Shown: positions 17,082 through 25,490, numbered from the stretch's first letter. The stretch: 64,000 bases of DNA from Ponticoccus alexandrii (GCF_016806125.1 NZ_CP047166.1:1364001-1428000), one strand, 5' to 3'. A program made the numbers and translations. The notes: generated by a model from the sequence alone, not told the origin.

Positions 17082-17848
17082 TGCTGGATTTCAACCCGCG
17101 CCCCTCCATGGCCGAACGGATCAACGCGCTGGTCGACGCCGCGCTGATCGCCGAGCGGGAGGCCGCGCCGCCCCGGACCTATCTCGGCGCGTCCCGCCTG
17201 GGGCATGCCTGCGAACGCGCGCTGCAGTTCGAGTTCGCAGGCGCGCCCAAGGATGAGGGCGCGGATTTCGGCGGGCAGACGCTGCGGATCTTCGAAATCG
17301 GTCACCAGCTCGAGGATCTGGCGATCCGCTGGCTGCGGGCGGCCGGGCTCGACCTCTACACCCGCAAGGGCAACCGCCCCGATGGCGAACAGTTCGGCTT
17401 CTCTGTCGCGGGCGGCCGCATCCGTGGCCATGTCGACGGGGTCATCGCGGCGGCACCGGCCGCGCTCGGTCTCCGCACCCCGGCGCTCTGGGAATGCAAG
17501 ACGATGAACGCGAAGAACTGGCGGGCCTGCGTCAAGGACGGGGTCGCCGTCTCCAAGCCCGTCTATGCCGCCCAGATCGCGATCTACCAGGCCTACATGG
17601 AGCCCTCGGTGCCGGGCATTTCTTCAGCCCCGGCACTGTTCACGGCGATCAACAAGGACACGGCCGAGCTGCATCACGAGCAGGTCGCCTTCGATGCCGA
17701 TCTGGCGCAGCGCATGTCCGACCGCGCGGTGCGGATACTCCAAGCTACCGATGCCGGCGAGCTGCTGCCCCGCATCGCCGCCAGCCGCGACTTCTTCGAA
17801 TGCCGGTTCTGCGCTCATGCCGAGCGGTGCTGGGGGTTGGCGGCATGA
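17081..17848 (+). CDS. PD-(D/E)XK nuclease, RecB/Cas4-like
   Basis: The protein has 255 residues. The nuclease core is visible as GHVDGV near residue 116, then W-E-C-K-T-M-N near residue 140 (the D...E-x-K triad), and a helix with Y-A-A-Q-I-A-I-Y-Q-A-Y resembling the RecB QxxxY motif. One cysteine in the N-terminal part (G-H-A-C-E-R) and a C-terminal cluster (F-F-E-C-R-F-C-A-H-A-E-R-C-W) could hold an iron-sulfur cluster, as in Cas4/AddB nucleases. It likely processes DNA ends for Sak4-mediated annealing. The start overlaps the previous gene's stop by one base. Confidence 0.8.
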   Translation: MLDFNPRPSMAERINALVDAALIAEREAAPPRTYLGASRLGHACERALQFEFAGAPKDEGADFGGQTLRIFEIGHQLEDLAIRWLRAAGLDLYTRKGNRPDGEQFGFSVAGGRIRGHVDGVIAAAPAALGLRTPALWECKTMNAKNWRACVKDGVAVSKPVYAAQIAIYQAYMEPSVPGISSAPALFTAINKDTAELHHEQVAFDADLAQRMSDRAVRILQATDAGELLPRIAASRDFFECRFCAHAERCWGLAA

Positions 17849-20139
17849 GTGACGACAAGATCATCCACTTCAACCCGTGGCGGGATTTCAACGACGCGGC
17901 GCCGCTGCCCGATCCCTTCGCCGTGGAACCGGATCCCGCGCAGATCGCGCGCTTCGTCGACGTGGTCTTCGGCTATTCTGAGGGACTGATCCCTGTCCGT
18001 GGCTTCGTGGACAAGGGTCAGGGGAAGGACGGCCGGCCCCACAACATCTGGATCGACGCGAACGGTGCGGCGCCCGACAAGCTCGCCACCTTCGCCGCCT
18101 GGGGCGCGCGCGAGGGAGCGGCGGTCTATGTCATTCCCGGCACGGTGGCGGAAACCGGACAGGCGCGCGCCGCCGATGTCCTGCAGATGCAGAGCGTCGT
18201 CGTCGATCTGGACGCAGGCAACATCCCAGCCAAGCTCGATCACCTCGTCCACCATCTCGGGCGACCGACGCTGATCGTCGAGAGCGGCGGGCGCACTGCC
18301 GATGGCGCGACCAAGCTCCATGTCTGGTGGAAGCTGACCGAGCCCGCCGAAGGCGCCGATCTCGCGCGGCTTTGCCAGTTCCGGGGCGATATCGCGCTCA
18401 AGGTCGGCGGCGACATGCATTTCCGCTCGGCGCACCAACCGATCCGCGTCCCCGGCACGGTCTATCACAAGGGCGGCCAGGAACGGCTCGTCCTGATCCG
18501 TGAAGCCAGCGATCTCGAGTTCGATCTGGCCGACATGCTCGAGCGCGCGGCCGAAATGCCGCCCATGCCCGGAGTCGGCATGGCGACGGCCGAGCCGCGC
18601 GAGAAACCCTGCGTGGACGCAGCCCTTACCACACCGGTCCGCGAGGGCGGCCAGGACGCCTGGACGCGGTTCGAAGGCGTCAGCATGGCAATCGGACACT
18701 ATGTCCGCATGGCGCATGAGGGGCGGATGAGCCGGGAGGAAGCTTGGCGCGCGATCGGCGAATACAACGCGGCGATGATCCGGCCGAACTGGTCGGAAGA
18801 CCGTCTCTGGGTCGAATACGAGCGGCTCTGGTCGCTGCACATCGCGAGGAACGGCCCGCCGCTCATTCGGAACGACGGCGCTACTGCGGCAAAGGAGATC
18901 GCCACCTTCACCCTGGGGGCGCTGCTGGACGACGGCACGCCGATGCCCGACGACATCATCGGCCCGCGCGTCCTGACCCCGGGCGGCATGCTGGTGCTCG
19001 GCGGCGCGCCCAAGGTTGGCAAGAGCGATCTCGTCATCAGCTGGCTGATGCACATGGCTGCCGGTGTGCCGTTCCTTGGCTTCACGCCGCCACGGCCGCT
19101 GCGCGTGTTCTATCTGCAGGCCGAGATTCAGTACCATTATCTGCGCGAGCGCATGCAGCAAATTGGCCTGCCACCCGAAGTGATGGCCGCCGCCCGCGAA
19201 AATCTTGTCGTCACGCCGAAGCTGAAACTGCTGCTCGATGAGGGTGGCAGCGCGCTGGTCGCGCAGGCGATCCAGCAGGCGTTCCCGGCCGAGCCTGTCG
19301 ACATCCTGTGCATCGACCCGATCCGCAACCTGTTCGACGGCGGACCTGACGGCGGTGGCGAGAACGACAACGCCGCGATGATGTTCTTTCTCAAGGACCG
19401 GGTCGAGGTGCTTCGCGACCACGTGAACCCCGACTGCGGGATCATCCTGATCCACCACACCAAGAAGCTGAGCAAGCATCAGGTGAAGGAGGATCCGTTC
19501 CTCGCGCTTTCGGGCGCCAGCGCGCTGCGGGGCTTCTACACGTCCGGCCTCATCCTGCACCGCCCGGACGAGGACGCGTCAGAGCGCAAGCTGGAGATCG
19601 AACTGCGCAACGGCCCGGCGCTGCCTTCGAAGCTGATCGACAAGGTGCGCGGCCAATGGGTCGAGATCAACCCGATGAACGAGCGCCTCGTGCGCGCCGA
19701 GGTGGGCGCAAAGCATGACGCCGAGCGCATGCGCAAGAACGACGTCATCCTCGGTCTGCTCTACGAGGAGGCGCGGCGCGGCAAGCTCTACACCTTCGCC
19801 CAGTTTTCCGAGGCATTCGAGAATACCGGAGGGCTCGGCGGGCGGACCATCGTCCACGACCGGCTCAGCGTTCTCGCCACCAAGGGCAAGGTCAAGTTCA
19901 TCCGCGGCCCCGCCGCCACGCGCATCGGCCTGGCCGCGGAGCGGAGCAAATACGGCTATCTCTGCGTCGAGGGAATGCTGCTCGGCACGGGCGGCGAGAC
20001 CGTCGATCCCGACACGGGCGAGGTCACGCCGGAGCTGATCCCGGCGCTGCCCAGCCACTACAAATGCCCGCAGACCGGGGCCGTCCTGCCCGTCGAGAAC
20101 CCCTCCGTCTGGGTCTACCAGGAGGAGGACGAGGCATGA
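17845..20139 (+). CDS. Phage primase-helicase (prim-pol-like domain plus RepA-type AAA ATPase)
   Basis: The protein has 764 residues. The N-terminal 250 residues include VVVDLDAGNIP and IVESGGRTADGATKLHVWW, resembling archaeo-eukaryotic primase/RepB-like domains with a D-x-D motif. The C-terminal half has Walker A GGAPKVGKSD near residue 388, Walker B C-I-D-P-I near residue 490, and LIHHTKK, typical of RepA/DnaB-like hexameric ATPases. It is probably the replication initiator and helicase. An ATGA overlap sets the start; longer readings belong to the preceding gene. A repeat-rich candidate origin follows directly. Confidence 0.82.
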   Translation: MSDDKIIHFNPWRDFNDAAPLPDPFAVEPDPAQIARFVDVVFGYSEGLIPVRGFVDKGQGKDGRPHNIWIDANGAAPDKLATFAAWGAREGAAVYVIPGTVAETGQARAADVLQMQSVVVDLDAGNIPAKLDHLVHHLGRPTLIVESGGRTADGATKLHVWWKLTEPAEGADLARLCQFRGDIALKVGGDMHFRSAHQPIRVPGTVYHKGGQERLVLIREASDLEFDLADMLERAAEMPPMPGVGMATAEPREKPCVDAALTTPVREGGQDAWTRFEGVSMAIGHYVRMAHEGRMSREEAWRAIGEYNAAMIRPNWSEDRLWVEYERLWSLHIARNGPPLIRNDGATAAKEIATFTLGALLDDGTPMPDDIIGPRVLTPGGMLVLGGAPKVGKSDLVISWLMHMAAGVPFLGFTPPRPLRVFYLQAEIQYHYLRERMQQIGLPPEVMAAARENLVVTPKLKLLLDEGGSALVAQAIQQAFPAEPVDILCIDPIRNLFDGGPDGGGENDNAAMMFFLKDRVEVLRDHVNPDCGIILIHHTKKLSKHQVKEDPFLALSGASALRGFYTSGLILHRPDEDASERKLEIELRNGPALPSKLIDKVRGQWVEINPMNERLVRAEVGAKHDAERMRKNDVILGLLYEEARRGKLYTFAQFSEAFENTGGLGGRTIVHDRLSVLATKGKVKFIRGPAATRIGLAAERSKYGYLCVEGMLLGTGGETVDPDTGEVTPELIPALPSHYKCPQTGAVLPVENPSVWVYQEEDEA

Positions 20140-20498
20140 CAATTCACGCCCTCCCGTGCCGCGAATTCTGGCTCTGCAGCCCCGGATTCTGGCCAGAATC
20201 CGCAGATTCTGCTCCCCGCGCGAATTCTGGATTCTGGCTTTTCCGATTTCATTTCAGTGGCTTGGAAGATGCTTTCCAGAATCCGGAAGGGCCTTTCCGG
20301 ATTCTGCTCCGGATTCTGGAAGTTCTGTTTCGGATCAATGCCTTGGGGCAGATTTCAGAATTCGGAAAACGCCCCCCTAAAGGGGTAGGTGACCTCCCCG
20401 CCATGCGCGGGAGGGTCACCACCTACCCCTGGGCAATTTCTCGGGCTGGATGTCCCGCCCGCCACCCCATCGAGCAGCAACCCGGAAAGGAGCCGATC
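20140..20498. other. Candidate prophage replication origin: ATTCTG repeat cluster plus inverted repeat
   Basis: Ten copies of the hexamer ATTCTG lie between 20165 and 20361: seven on the plus strand (20165, 20186, 20206, 20224, 20231, 20301, 20313) and three on the minus strand (20194, 20277, 20356). Chance predicts about 0.1 in this length. An imperfect inverted repeat follows, AGGGGTAGGTGACC at 20381-20394 against its complement at 20414-20430. A frame from an ATG at 20136 stays open through here into the RuvC-like gene. Its product would be Phe/Ile/Pro-rich low complexity, so I treat the stretch as non-coding. Its position after the primase-helicase fits iterons. Confidence 0.5.
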
Positions 20499-21017
20499 AT
20501 GGCCCACGTATCTCTGACCCCGACACCCATGAGCGCCCCGTTCCCCGGCGTGCCTGTCGTTCTCGCCCTCGATCTCGGCACCACGACCGGGTGGGCCCTG
20601 CAGGCGTCTGATGGCCTGATCACCAGCGGCACGGTGTCGTTCCGGCCCAGCCGATACGATGGCGGCGGCATGCGCTACCTGCGGTTCCGGGGCTGGCTCG
20701 ACCAGCTGGCCCACGACGCTGGAGCCATCACCGCCATCCACTTCGAGGAGGTGCGCAGGCATGTCGGCACCGACGCGGCGCATGTCTATGGCGGTCTGCT
20801 GGCCACGCTGACGTCGTGGGCGGAGACCGCGGGCGTCGCCTATCAGGGCGTACCGGTCGGCACCATCAAGCGCCATGCCACCGGCAAGGGCAACGCGAAC
20901 AAGGACGCCATGATGGCGGCGGCCCGTGCGCGTGGCTTCTCGCCCGCCGACGACAACGAGGCCGATGCCATCGCGATCCTGCTCTGGGCGCTGGAGACCC
21001 GGGGAGGTGTGCAATGA
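20499..21017 (+). CDS. RuvC-like Holliday-junction/RNase H-fold nuclease
   Basis: The product has 172 residues. The fold signature is L-A-L-D-L-G-T-T-T-G-W-A near the N terminus (first catalytic Asp), H-F-E-E-V-R-R in the middle (catalytic Glu), and D-D-N-E-A-D-A-I-A-I-L at the end (C-terminal acidic pair). This is the arrangement of phage RuvC-like resolvases. A GGAAAGGAG site sits ahead of the ATG at 20499. The upstream in-frame extension through the repeat cluster is unlikely. It would resolve recombination or replication junctions before packaging. Confidence 0.82.
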   Translation: MAHVSLTPTPMSAPFPGVPVVLALDLGTTTGWALQASDGLITSGTVSFRPSRYDGGGMRYLRFRGWLDQLAHDAGAITAIHFEEVRRHVGTDAAHVYGGLLATLTSWAETAGVAYQGVPVGTIKRHATGKGNANKDAMMAAARARGFSPADDNEADAIAILLWALETRGGVQ

Positions 21018-21217
21018 GCGGCATGCGGTTCACGCCCAAAGGCTATGGCGGTCACCGCCGCAACCCCGACGAGGTCAAGCGGGACGGCTGGAAGGAACAG
21101 GGGCTGCTGGCCGTCGCCATCGACGATGATCGCCTGACCTGGCCCGAGCGCGAACTGGTCCGGCAGCTCGGCGAGCGGCTCTACGGCAAGCGGGAACGGG
21201 AGGCGCGTCATGGGTGA
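21014..21217 (+). CDS. Small hypothetical phage protein
   Basis: This basic 67-residue protein is coupled by ATGA to the RuvC-like gene and overlaps the following gene by 8 bases. The N terminus is Gly/Arg/Tyr-rich (RFTPKGYGGHRRNPDEVKRDGW). The C terminus is a charged helix (LTWPERELVRQLGERLYGKRERE). No family recognised; the compact overlaps support expression. Confidence 0.6.
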   Translation: MSGMRFTPKGYGGHRRNPDEVKRDGWKEQGLLAVAIDDDRLTWPERELVRQLGERLYGKREREARHG

Positions 21218-21656
21218 GTGGACCACAGCGCAGGTGCAGGATCGGCTTGAACTTGCGGCGGGCGTGATGCGACAGATGCCGGGCGTGATGCCGCAGGGCT
21301 TCTTCAACGCATGGCCCGAGTATTTCCACAGCTTCGCCGACAAGGTCGGCCAGGAGCCGCAGATGCGACGGCCAAGGCCCAGCCCGCGACAGATCACGCA
21401 GGCCGAGGAAGCGATGCTCTGGCTGCGTTGGCTCGAGCCCGAGGATGGGCGCCTGGTCTGGGCCCGCGCCGACGGCATGGCGTGGAAGCCGATCTGCTGG
21501 CAGTTCGGTCTGTCGCGCACGGCCGCGACCAAGCGCTGGCAGTACGGCCTTGCGGTGATCACCTGGCGGCTGAACGGTCGCGTGCCGTCGCCCCGACGCT
21601 CGCAGCAGTTCGTCATCGAAAACGCCAATCGGCTGTCAAGAAAAATCGTCCTCTGA
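21210..21656 (+). CDS. DUF6362-like phage protein with helix-turn-helix
   Basis: The product has 148 residues. It has P-R-Q-I-T-Q-A-E-E-A-M-L-W-L-R-W-L and a sigma-region-4-like helix-turn-helix (AWKPICWQFGLSRTAATKRWQYGL). This combination is what I recall for DUF6362, found near the end of prophage early operons. A role in late-gene or packaging control is possible but not shown. Confidence 0.65.
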   Translation: MGEWTTAQVQDRLELAAGVMRQMPGVMPQGFFNAWPEYFHSFADKVGQEPQMRRPRPSPRQITQAEEAMLWLRWLEPEDGRLVWARADGMAWKPICWQFGLSRTAATKRWQYGLAVITWRLNGRVPSPRRSQQFVIENANRLSRKIVL

Positions 21657-22061
21657 GGAAATTTTCGGGTGTACATCGCAGGGCCTTACACATTTCGACG
21701 AGGCCGTTAGAAAACGAATATGCTCGGAATAGGAGCGCGCAGGCAGAGGCCGCGCCGCTGGCTTCCGGGGTCCAGTGAAGGGTCCAGCCGGGATCCAATG
21801 GGCTAACCCATTGAGTTCTTGGTTCCTTCCTGGCGATATTCGTATGCTGGCGGGCGAAGCGCGGGACATCGCCAGCGACAGGGCCGGATTTTTGGGAAGC
21901 CACCCGGAAGCCGGAGCCACGCGCGCCCCGCGCAAACACCAATGAACGCTGGCCTTTCGAACGGACACCGCTGGTGGCCGCTGGACCCCGCTTGGAGTCC
22001 GGCCCGGCATCCGGAGTCCGGAAGCCACCGGCATCCACTCGACCGAGGAACCTTGCCCACC
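21657..22061. promoter_or_regulatory. Intergenic region with perfect hairpin
   Basis: This is a rare gap of 405 bases in the early region. It contains a perfect inverted repeat, CAATGGG-CTAA-CCCATTG, at 21796-21813. No T-run follows, so it looks more like an operator or RNA structure than an intrinsic terminator. An open frame from 21819 runs in phase into the methyltransferase gene but lacks a good ribosome binding site. A promoter for the modification genes is likely here. Confidence 0.4.
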
Positions 22062-23438
22062 ATGACGCTGAGCTTCGCCCCGGACGCGATCGAGACGTGG
22101 CCGCTGTCGCGCCTCCAGCCCTACGCGAAGAACGCGAAGGCGCATGGCGCGGACCAGGTGGCGAAGATCGCCGCCAGCATGGCCGAGTTCGGCTGGACCG
22201 TGCCCTGCCTCGTAGGCGAGGACGGCGAACTGATTGCAGGGCATGGGCGCGTGCTGGCTGCCACGCAGCTCGGCTTGACCGAAGCGCCGGTGATCGTGCT
22301 GGGCCATCTGACCGAGGCGCAGCGGCGGGCCTACCGGATCGCGGACAACAAGCTGACGGAGCTCGGCACCTGGGACGAGGCGTTGCTGTCGGCCGAGCTG
22401 CAGGACCTGCTGGCCGAGGATTTCGACCTGTCGCTGGTCGGCTTCTCCGACGGCGAGTTGGACAAGCTGCTGGCCTTCGTGCCGGAGGGGGACGGGGAAG
22501 AAGGTGGCGCCGGGGGCTCCGTGCCGCCGGTGACCATCCCCGAACCGCCGCGCAATCCGGCGTCACAGACGGGCGATCTCTGGATCCTCGGGGACCATCG
22601 GTTGCTGTGCGGCGACAGCACTAGCGCTGCCGACGTGCGCCGCCTGATGAATGGCGAGCGGGCGATCTTGTTCGCGACCGATCCGCCATACCTCGTTGAC
22701 TACGACGGCTCGAACCATCCGACCCGCAACAAGGATTGGTCGGCGTCTTACGGCACGACCTGGGACGACAGTTCGCAGGGGGCCGAACTCTACGACGGCT
22801 TCATCGCGGCGGCCGTGGCGGAAGCCATCACCGAGGACGCCGCCTGGTACTGCTGGCACGCCTCGCGCCGCCAGGCGATGCTCGAAGCCTGCTGGGAGAA
22901 GGCGGGCGCCTTCGTGCACCAGCAGATCATCTGGGTGAAGGACCGCGGCGTCCTGACCCGGTCCCACTACCTCTGGAAGCACGAGCCCTGCTTCATGGGC
23001 TGGCGCCGCCCCAACCGTCCGCCGAAGGTGGCCGAGGAAACCCTGCCATCGACATGGGCGCTGCCCAGCTTCGCCAAGGACGACCGGCCCGACCATCCGA
23101 CGCCGAAACCGCTCGACGCCTTCGGCATCCCGATGCGCCAGCATGTGGCGCGGGGCGGGCTCTGCTACGAGCCCTTCTCGGGCTCCGGCTCGCAGATCAT
23201 GGCGGGCGAGGCCAACGGCCGTCGCGTCTTCGCGATGGAGATCAGCCCGGCCTACGTCGATGTCGCCGTTGAACGCTGGCAGGCCGAGACCGGCCGCGAC
23301 GCGATCCTTGACGGCGACGGCCGGACCTTCGCGCAGGTGAAAGCCGAGCGGCTGGGCGACGACGCCACCGCGCCCAAGGAAACGCCCGACAGCGACGCCA
23401 CCGCCGAACCCGCCCGCAAACGCAAATCCGCAGCCTGA
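22062..23438 (+). CDS. ParB-domain DNA methyltransferase (beta-class, DPPY)
   Basis: The 458-residue protein is a two-domain fusion. Residues 1-140 form a ParB/Srx-like domain (LRLQPYAKNAKAH pattern near the N terminus, then ELIAGHGRVLAA and Y-R-I-A-D-N-K-L). The rest is a methyltransferase with L-W-I-L-G-D-H-R-L-L-C-G-D-S, catalytic A-T-D-P-P-Y, and motif I F-S-G-S-G near residue 370. DPPY before FxGxG marks the beta class. It likely methylates phage DNA to evade host restriction. The ATG at 22062 has a GAGGAA site; an in-frame extension to 21819 is judged non-coding. Confidence 0.88.
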   Translation: MTLSFAPDAIETWPLSRLQPYAKNAKAHGADQVAKIAASMAEFGWTVPCLVGEDGELIAGHGRVLAATQLGLTEAPVIVLGHLTEAQRRAYRIADNKLTELGTWDEALLSAELQDLLAEDFDLSLVGFSDGELDKLLAFVPEGDGEEGGAGGSVPPVTIPEPPRNPASQTGDLWILGDHRLLCGDSTSAADVRRLMNGERAILFATDPPYLVDYDGSNHPTRNKDWSASYGTTWDDSSQGAELYDGFIAAAVAEAITEDAAWYCWHASRRQAMLEACWEKAGAFVHQQIIWVKDRGVLTRSHYLWKHEPCFMGWRRPNRPPKVAEETLPSTWALPSFAKDDRPDHPTPKPLDAFGIPMRQHVARGGLCYEPFSGSGSQIMAGEANGRRVFAMEISPAYVDVAVERWQAETGRDAILDGDGRTFAQVKAERLGDDATAPKETPDSDATAEPARKRKSAA

Positions 23439-23442
23439 GGCC

Positions 23443-24540
23443 ATGCATGACCTGGCTCTACATCCCTCCGGACGCGCTTCCGGAGCCGGAGACGCATGCC
23501 TCTTCGGCCTCTCCCTCTGCTCTGGCGCGGGCGGTCTCGACCTCGGGCTCGTCCTCGCCATCCCCGGATATCGTGCTGTGGGCCATGTCGAACGGGAAAC
23601 CTACGCCGCAGCCACTCTCGTGGCGCGGATGGAAGACGCGTCCCTGGATCGCGCGCCTGTCTGGGACGACGTTGGAACCTTCGACGGCCGCCCTTGGCGC
23701 GGCGCGGTGGACATCGTCACTGCGGGCTATCCGTGCCAGCCGTTCTCCGTCGCGGGCAAACGCCGGGGCGCGGACGACCCGCGCCATCTCTGGCCGCATG
23801 TCGCCCGGATCATCGGCGAGGTCCGGCCGCCCTTCGTCTTCCTCGAGAACGTCGCCCATCATCTCCGCCTCGGATTCCCCGAAGTCGCCAGCGGGCTGGT
23901 CGGCATGGGCTACCGCCTTGCGGCAGGACTCTTCACGGCGGCGGAAGTCGGTGCGCCCCACAAGCGCGAACGGCTCTTCATCCTCGCCATTCGCGAGGGG
24001 GACGAGCTGGCCGACCCCGCGCGCCTGCTCCGGCACCCGGTCGAGTGGCGGGAACCGGACGGAGCTCTTGCGGCTCTGGCCGACGCCGAGGGCCAGTGCC
24101 AACGAGAACCGGCAGACGAAACCCACGCCCTCGCAGGAAGCGGGGCAGCACGGGATGAACCTCGCGACGACGGCTGCGATGTGGCCGACGCCGATGGCGA
24201 ACGATGGCAGCAAGCCGAGCGCGGGCAATCGCCGGTCGGCCGATCTGACCCATTCGGCGGGACTGTGGATGACGCCGACAGCGCGCGATCACAAGGATGG
24301 GGCGACGACATTGGCAAACACGCCGGTGAACGGGCTGCTTGGCCGCCAGGTCCTGGTGACGCCGCTGGCTGGGAGCGATACCTCGGAGCCGCGCCGGACC
24401 TTGAACCCGCTGTTCGTCGAGGCGCTGATGGGCTGGCCCACCGGGTGGACCGGCTTCGCCTCTGTGGCAACGGTGTGGTTCCACTGGTTGCAGCGCATGC
24501 GCTGCGAACTCTCGCGGCTGAACTGCTGGCCGATGGATGA
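23443..24540 (+). CDS. DNA cytosine-5 methyltransferase (Dcm-like), frame A of an overlapping pair
   Basis: This 365-residue protein has the C5-MTase motifs in order: motif I L-C-S-G-A-G-G-L-D-L-G-L, motif IV G-Y-P-C-Q-P-F-S-V-A-G-K with the catalytic Cys, motif VI F-L-E-N-V, motif VIII K-R-E-R-L-F, and motif X L-R-L-C-G-N-G-V-V-P-L near the C terminus. The middle (24061-24460) is Ala/Asp-rich with repeated V-A-D-A and has weak G/C-ending codon bias, about 60 percent by my count. The ATG at 23443 is only two bases from a GAGG site. An open frame shifted by +1 covers the whole gene. Confidence 0.85.
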   Translation: MHDLALHPSGRASGAGDACLFGLSLCSGAGGLDLGLVLAIPGYRAVGHVERETYAAATLVARMEDASLDRAPVWDDVGTFDGRPWRGAVDIVTAGYPCQPFSVAGKRRGADDPRHLWPHVARIIGEVRPPFVFLENVAHHLRLGFPEVASGLVGMGYRLAAGLFTAAEVGAPHKRERLFILAIREGDELADPARLLRHPVEWREPDGALAALADAEGQCQREPADETHALAGSGAARDEPRDDGCDVADADGERWQQAERGQSPVGRSDPFGGTVDDADSARSQGWGDDIGKHAGERAAWPPGPGDAAGWERYLGAAPDLEPAVRRGADGLAHRVDRLRLCGNGVVPLVAAHALRTLAAELLADG

Positions 24541-24553
24541 GGCAGCGGCATGA
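23447..24553 (+). CDS. Overlapping open frame B with WPTP repeats (possible second product or frameshift tail)
   Basis: This frame encodes 368 codons and lies fully across the C5 methyltransferase in the +1 frame. Its ATG has the better spacing, six bases from GAGG. The C-terminal half contains repeated W-P-T-P or W-M-T-P motifs (SWPTPRA, LWPTPRAS, MWPTPMAND, WMTPTARD). It ends with LNPLFVEALMGWPTGWTGF, an element I know from C-terminal parts of phage C5 methyltransferases. In 24061-24460 it uses G/C-ending codons about 87 percent of the time. The N-terminal half may be only a shadow of frame A. It could be an overprinted gene, or a tail reached by +1 shifting. Confidence 0.45.
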   Translation: MTWLYIPPDALPEPETHASSASPSALARAVSTSGSSSPSPDIVLWAMSNGKPTPQPLSWRGWKTRPWIARLSGTTLEPSTAALGAARWTSSLRAIRASRSPSRANAGARTTRAISGRMSPGSSARSGRPSSSSRTSPIISASDSPKSPAGWSAWATALRQDSSRRRKSVRPTSANGSSSSPFARGTSWPTPRACSGTRSSGGNRTELLRLWPTPRASANENRQTKPTPSQEAGQHGMNLATTAAMWPTPMANDGSKPSAGNRRSADLTHSAGLWMTPTARDHKDGATTLANTPVNGLLGRQVLVTPLAGSDTSEPRRTLNPLFVEALMGWPTGWTGFASVATVWFHWLQRMRCELSRLNCWPMDEAAA

Positions 24554-24774
24554 AGCAGTCCCGCCTCATGTCGCTGGTCGAGTCCGTCGCCAACGTCATC
24601 GTGGGCTACGGAGTCGCGGTCCTCACGCAGATCCTGATCTTCCCGGTCTTCGGGCTGCACACGACCCTGGCGCAGAACCTGAAGATGGGCGCCATCTTCA
24701 CCATCGTGTCGATAGCGCGTTCCTTCGCCTTGCGGCGGGTGTTCGAGGCGATCCGGATGCGGACCGCCAAATGA
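24550..24774 (+). CDS. Small phage membrane protein (DUF7220-like)
   Basis: This 74-residue product has two hydrophobic segments (V-I-V-G-Y-G-V-A-V-L-T-Q-I-L-I-F and M-G-A-I-F-T-I-V-S-I-A) and a basic C terminus, predicting two membrane helices. The motif M-S-L-V-E-S-x-x-N-V-x-V-G-Y resembles a phage family I recall as DUF7220. It overlaps the end of frame B by four bases, which fits translation from that frame. Function unknown. Confidence 0.7.
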   Translation: MKQSRLMSLVESVANVIVGYGVAVLTQILIFPVFGLHTTLAQNLKMGAIFTIVSIARSFALRRVFEAIRMRTAK

Positions 24775-24827
24775 TCGACCGCCGCCCCGGAGGGACGGCA
24801 GCCATCAGCTTGTCGGGGTCCGGCGCG

Positions 24828-25400
24828 TCAGGCGGCGGGGAGCTTGTACACGCGCCCCCGGTTCTCGACCTTCTCCGAGGTCACCTCGAGCCCGAGTTTC
24901 TTCTTCAGCGCCCCGGCCATCGCGCCGCGCACCGTGTGCGACTGCCAGCCCGTCGCGCCCATGATCTCCTCGATGGTCGCGCCGTCCGGCGCGCGCAGCA
25001 TGGCGATCAGGGTGGCCTGCTTCGTTCCCTCGCGCGGTGTGCGCGTCTTGGGCGCAGCCTTCGGTTCGGTGGGGGTGTCCGGCGCGGGCTCCATGGTCGG
25101 CGCGTCCGTCGCGCCCGCAGGCGCGGAGTTCGCGTCCTCGGGCTCGATGCCGATGGCGGCGAGGCCTGCGTCGGTGGCGACGAGTGTGACGCCGTGGCCG
25201 TCGCCGGTCTCGCGCCAGACGGGCTCGCCCTTGCGCATGTCCGCGTCGACCTCCTCGAGGAAGCCCTTGGCGAGCATCGCGCCGACCACCTTGGCGGCGG
25301 CCCCGCCGCGCAGGCTCTCGGGCAGCGGCAGGGCGATGTGCTCGGGTCGCTGGGCGGCGGCGCTCAGGATCAGGGCTTGGGTGTCGGAAAGCTTGGTCAT
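24828..25400 (-). CDS. DUF3489-type winged-helix protein
   Basis: The product has 190 residues. The N-terminal 80 residues (S-D-T-Q-A-L-I-L-S-A-A-A-Q-R) and the C-terminal 70 (TKQATLIAMLRAPDGATIEEIM...GWQSHTVRGAMAGALKKKLGL) are helix-turn-helix-like halves joined by a Pro/Ala/Glu linker. The second half is the DUF3489 signature. It reads leftwards, against the surrounding phage genes, with GGGAGA ahead of its ATG. A small DNA-binding regulator is the best inference. Confidence 0.75.
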   Translation of the reverse strand: MTKLSDTQALILSAAAQRPEHIALPLPESLRGGAAAKVVGAMLAKGFLEEVDADMRKGEPVWRETGDGHGVTLVATDAGLAAIGIEPEDANSAPAGATDAPTMEPAPDTPTEPKAAPKTRTPREGTKQATLIAMLRAPDGATIEEIMGATGWQSHTVRGAMAGALKKKLGLEVTSEKVENRGRVYKLPAA

Positions 25401-25490
25401 CGTCGTCTCCCGTATCGGGGCGCGCAGGATGCGGGCCCTTCTACGAGGTCGAGCCCGCCAGTCGGCGGGCGAGACCGGGAGCGGGTCGTC

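Noticed and set aside
20136-20498. N-terminal extension of the RuvC-like gene through the ATTCTG cluster
   Set aside because: The extension would be low-complexity and lacks family similarity, and a good ribosome binding site sits at the internal start 20499.
21796-21813. Hairpin CAATGGG/CCCATTG as intrinsic terminator
   Set aside because: No T-run follows and the loop is short. It is kept as a possible operator only.
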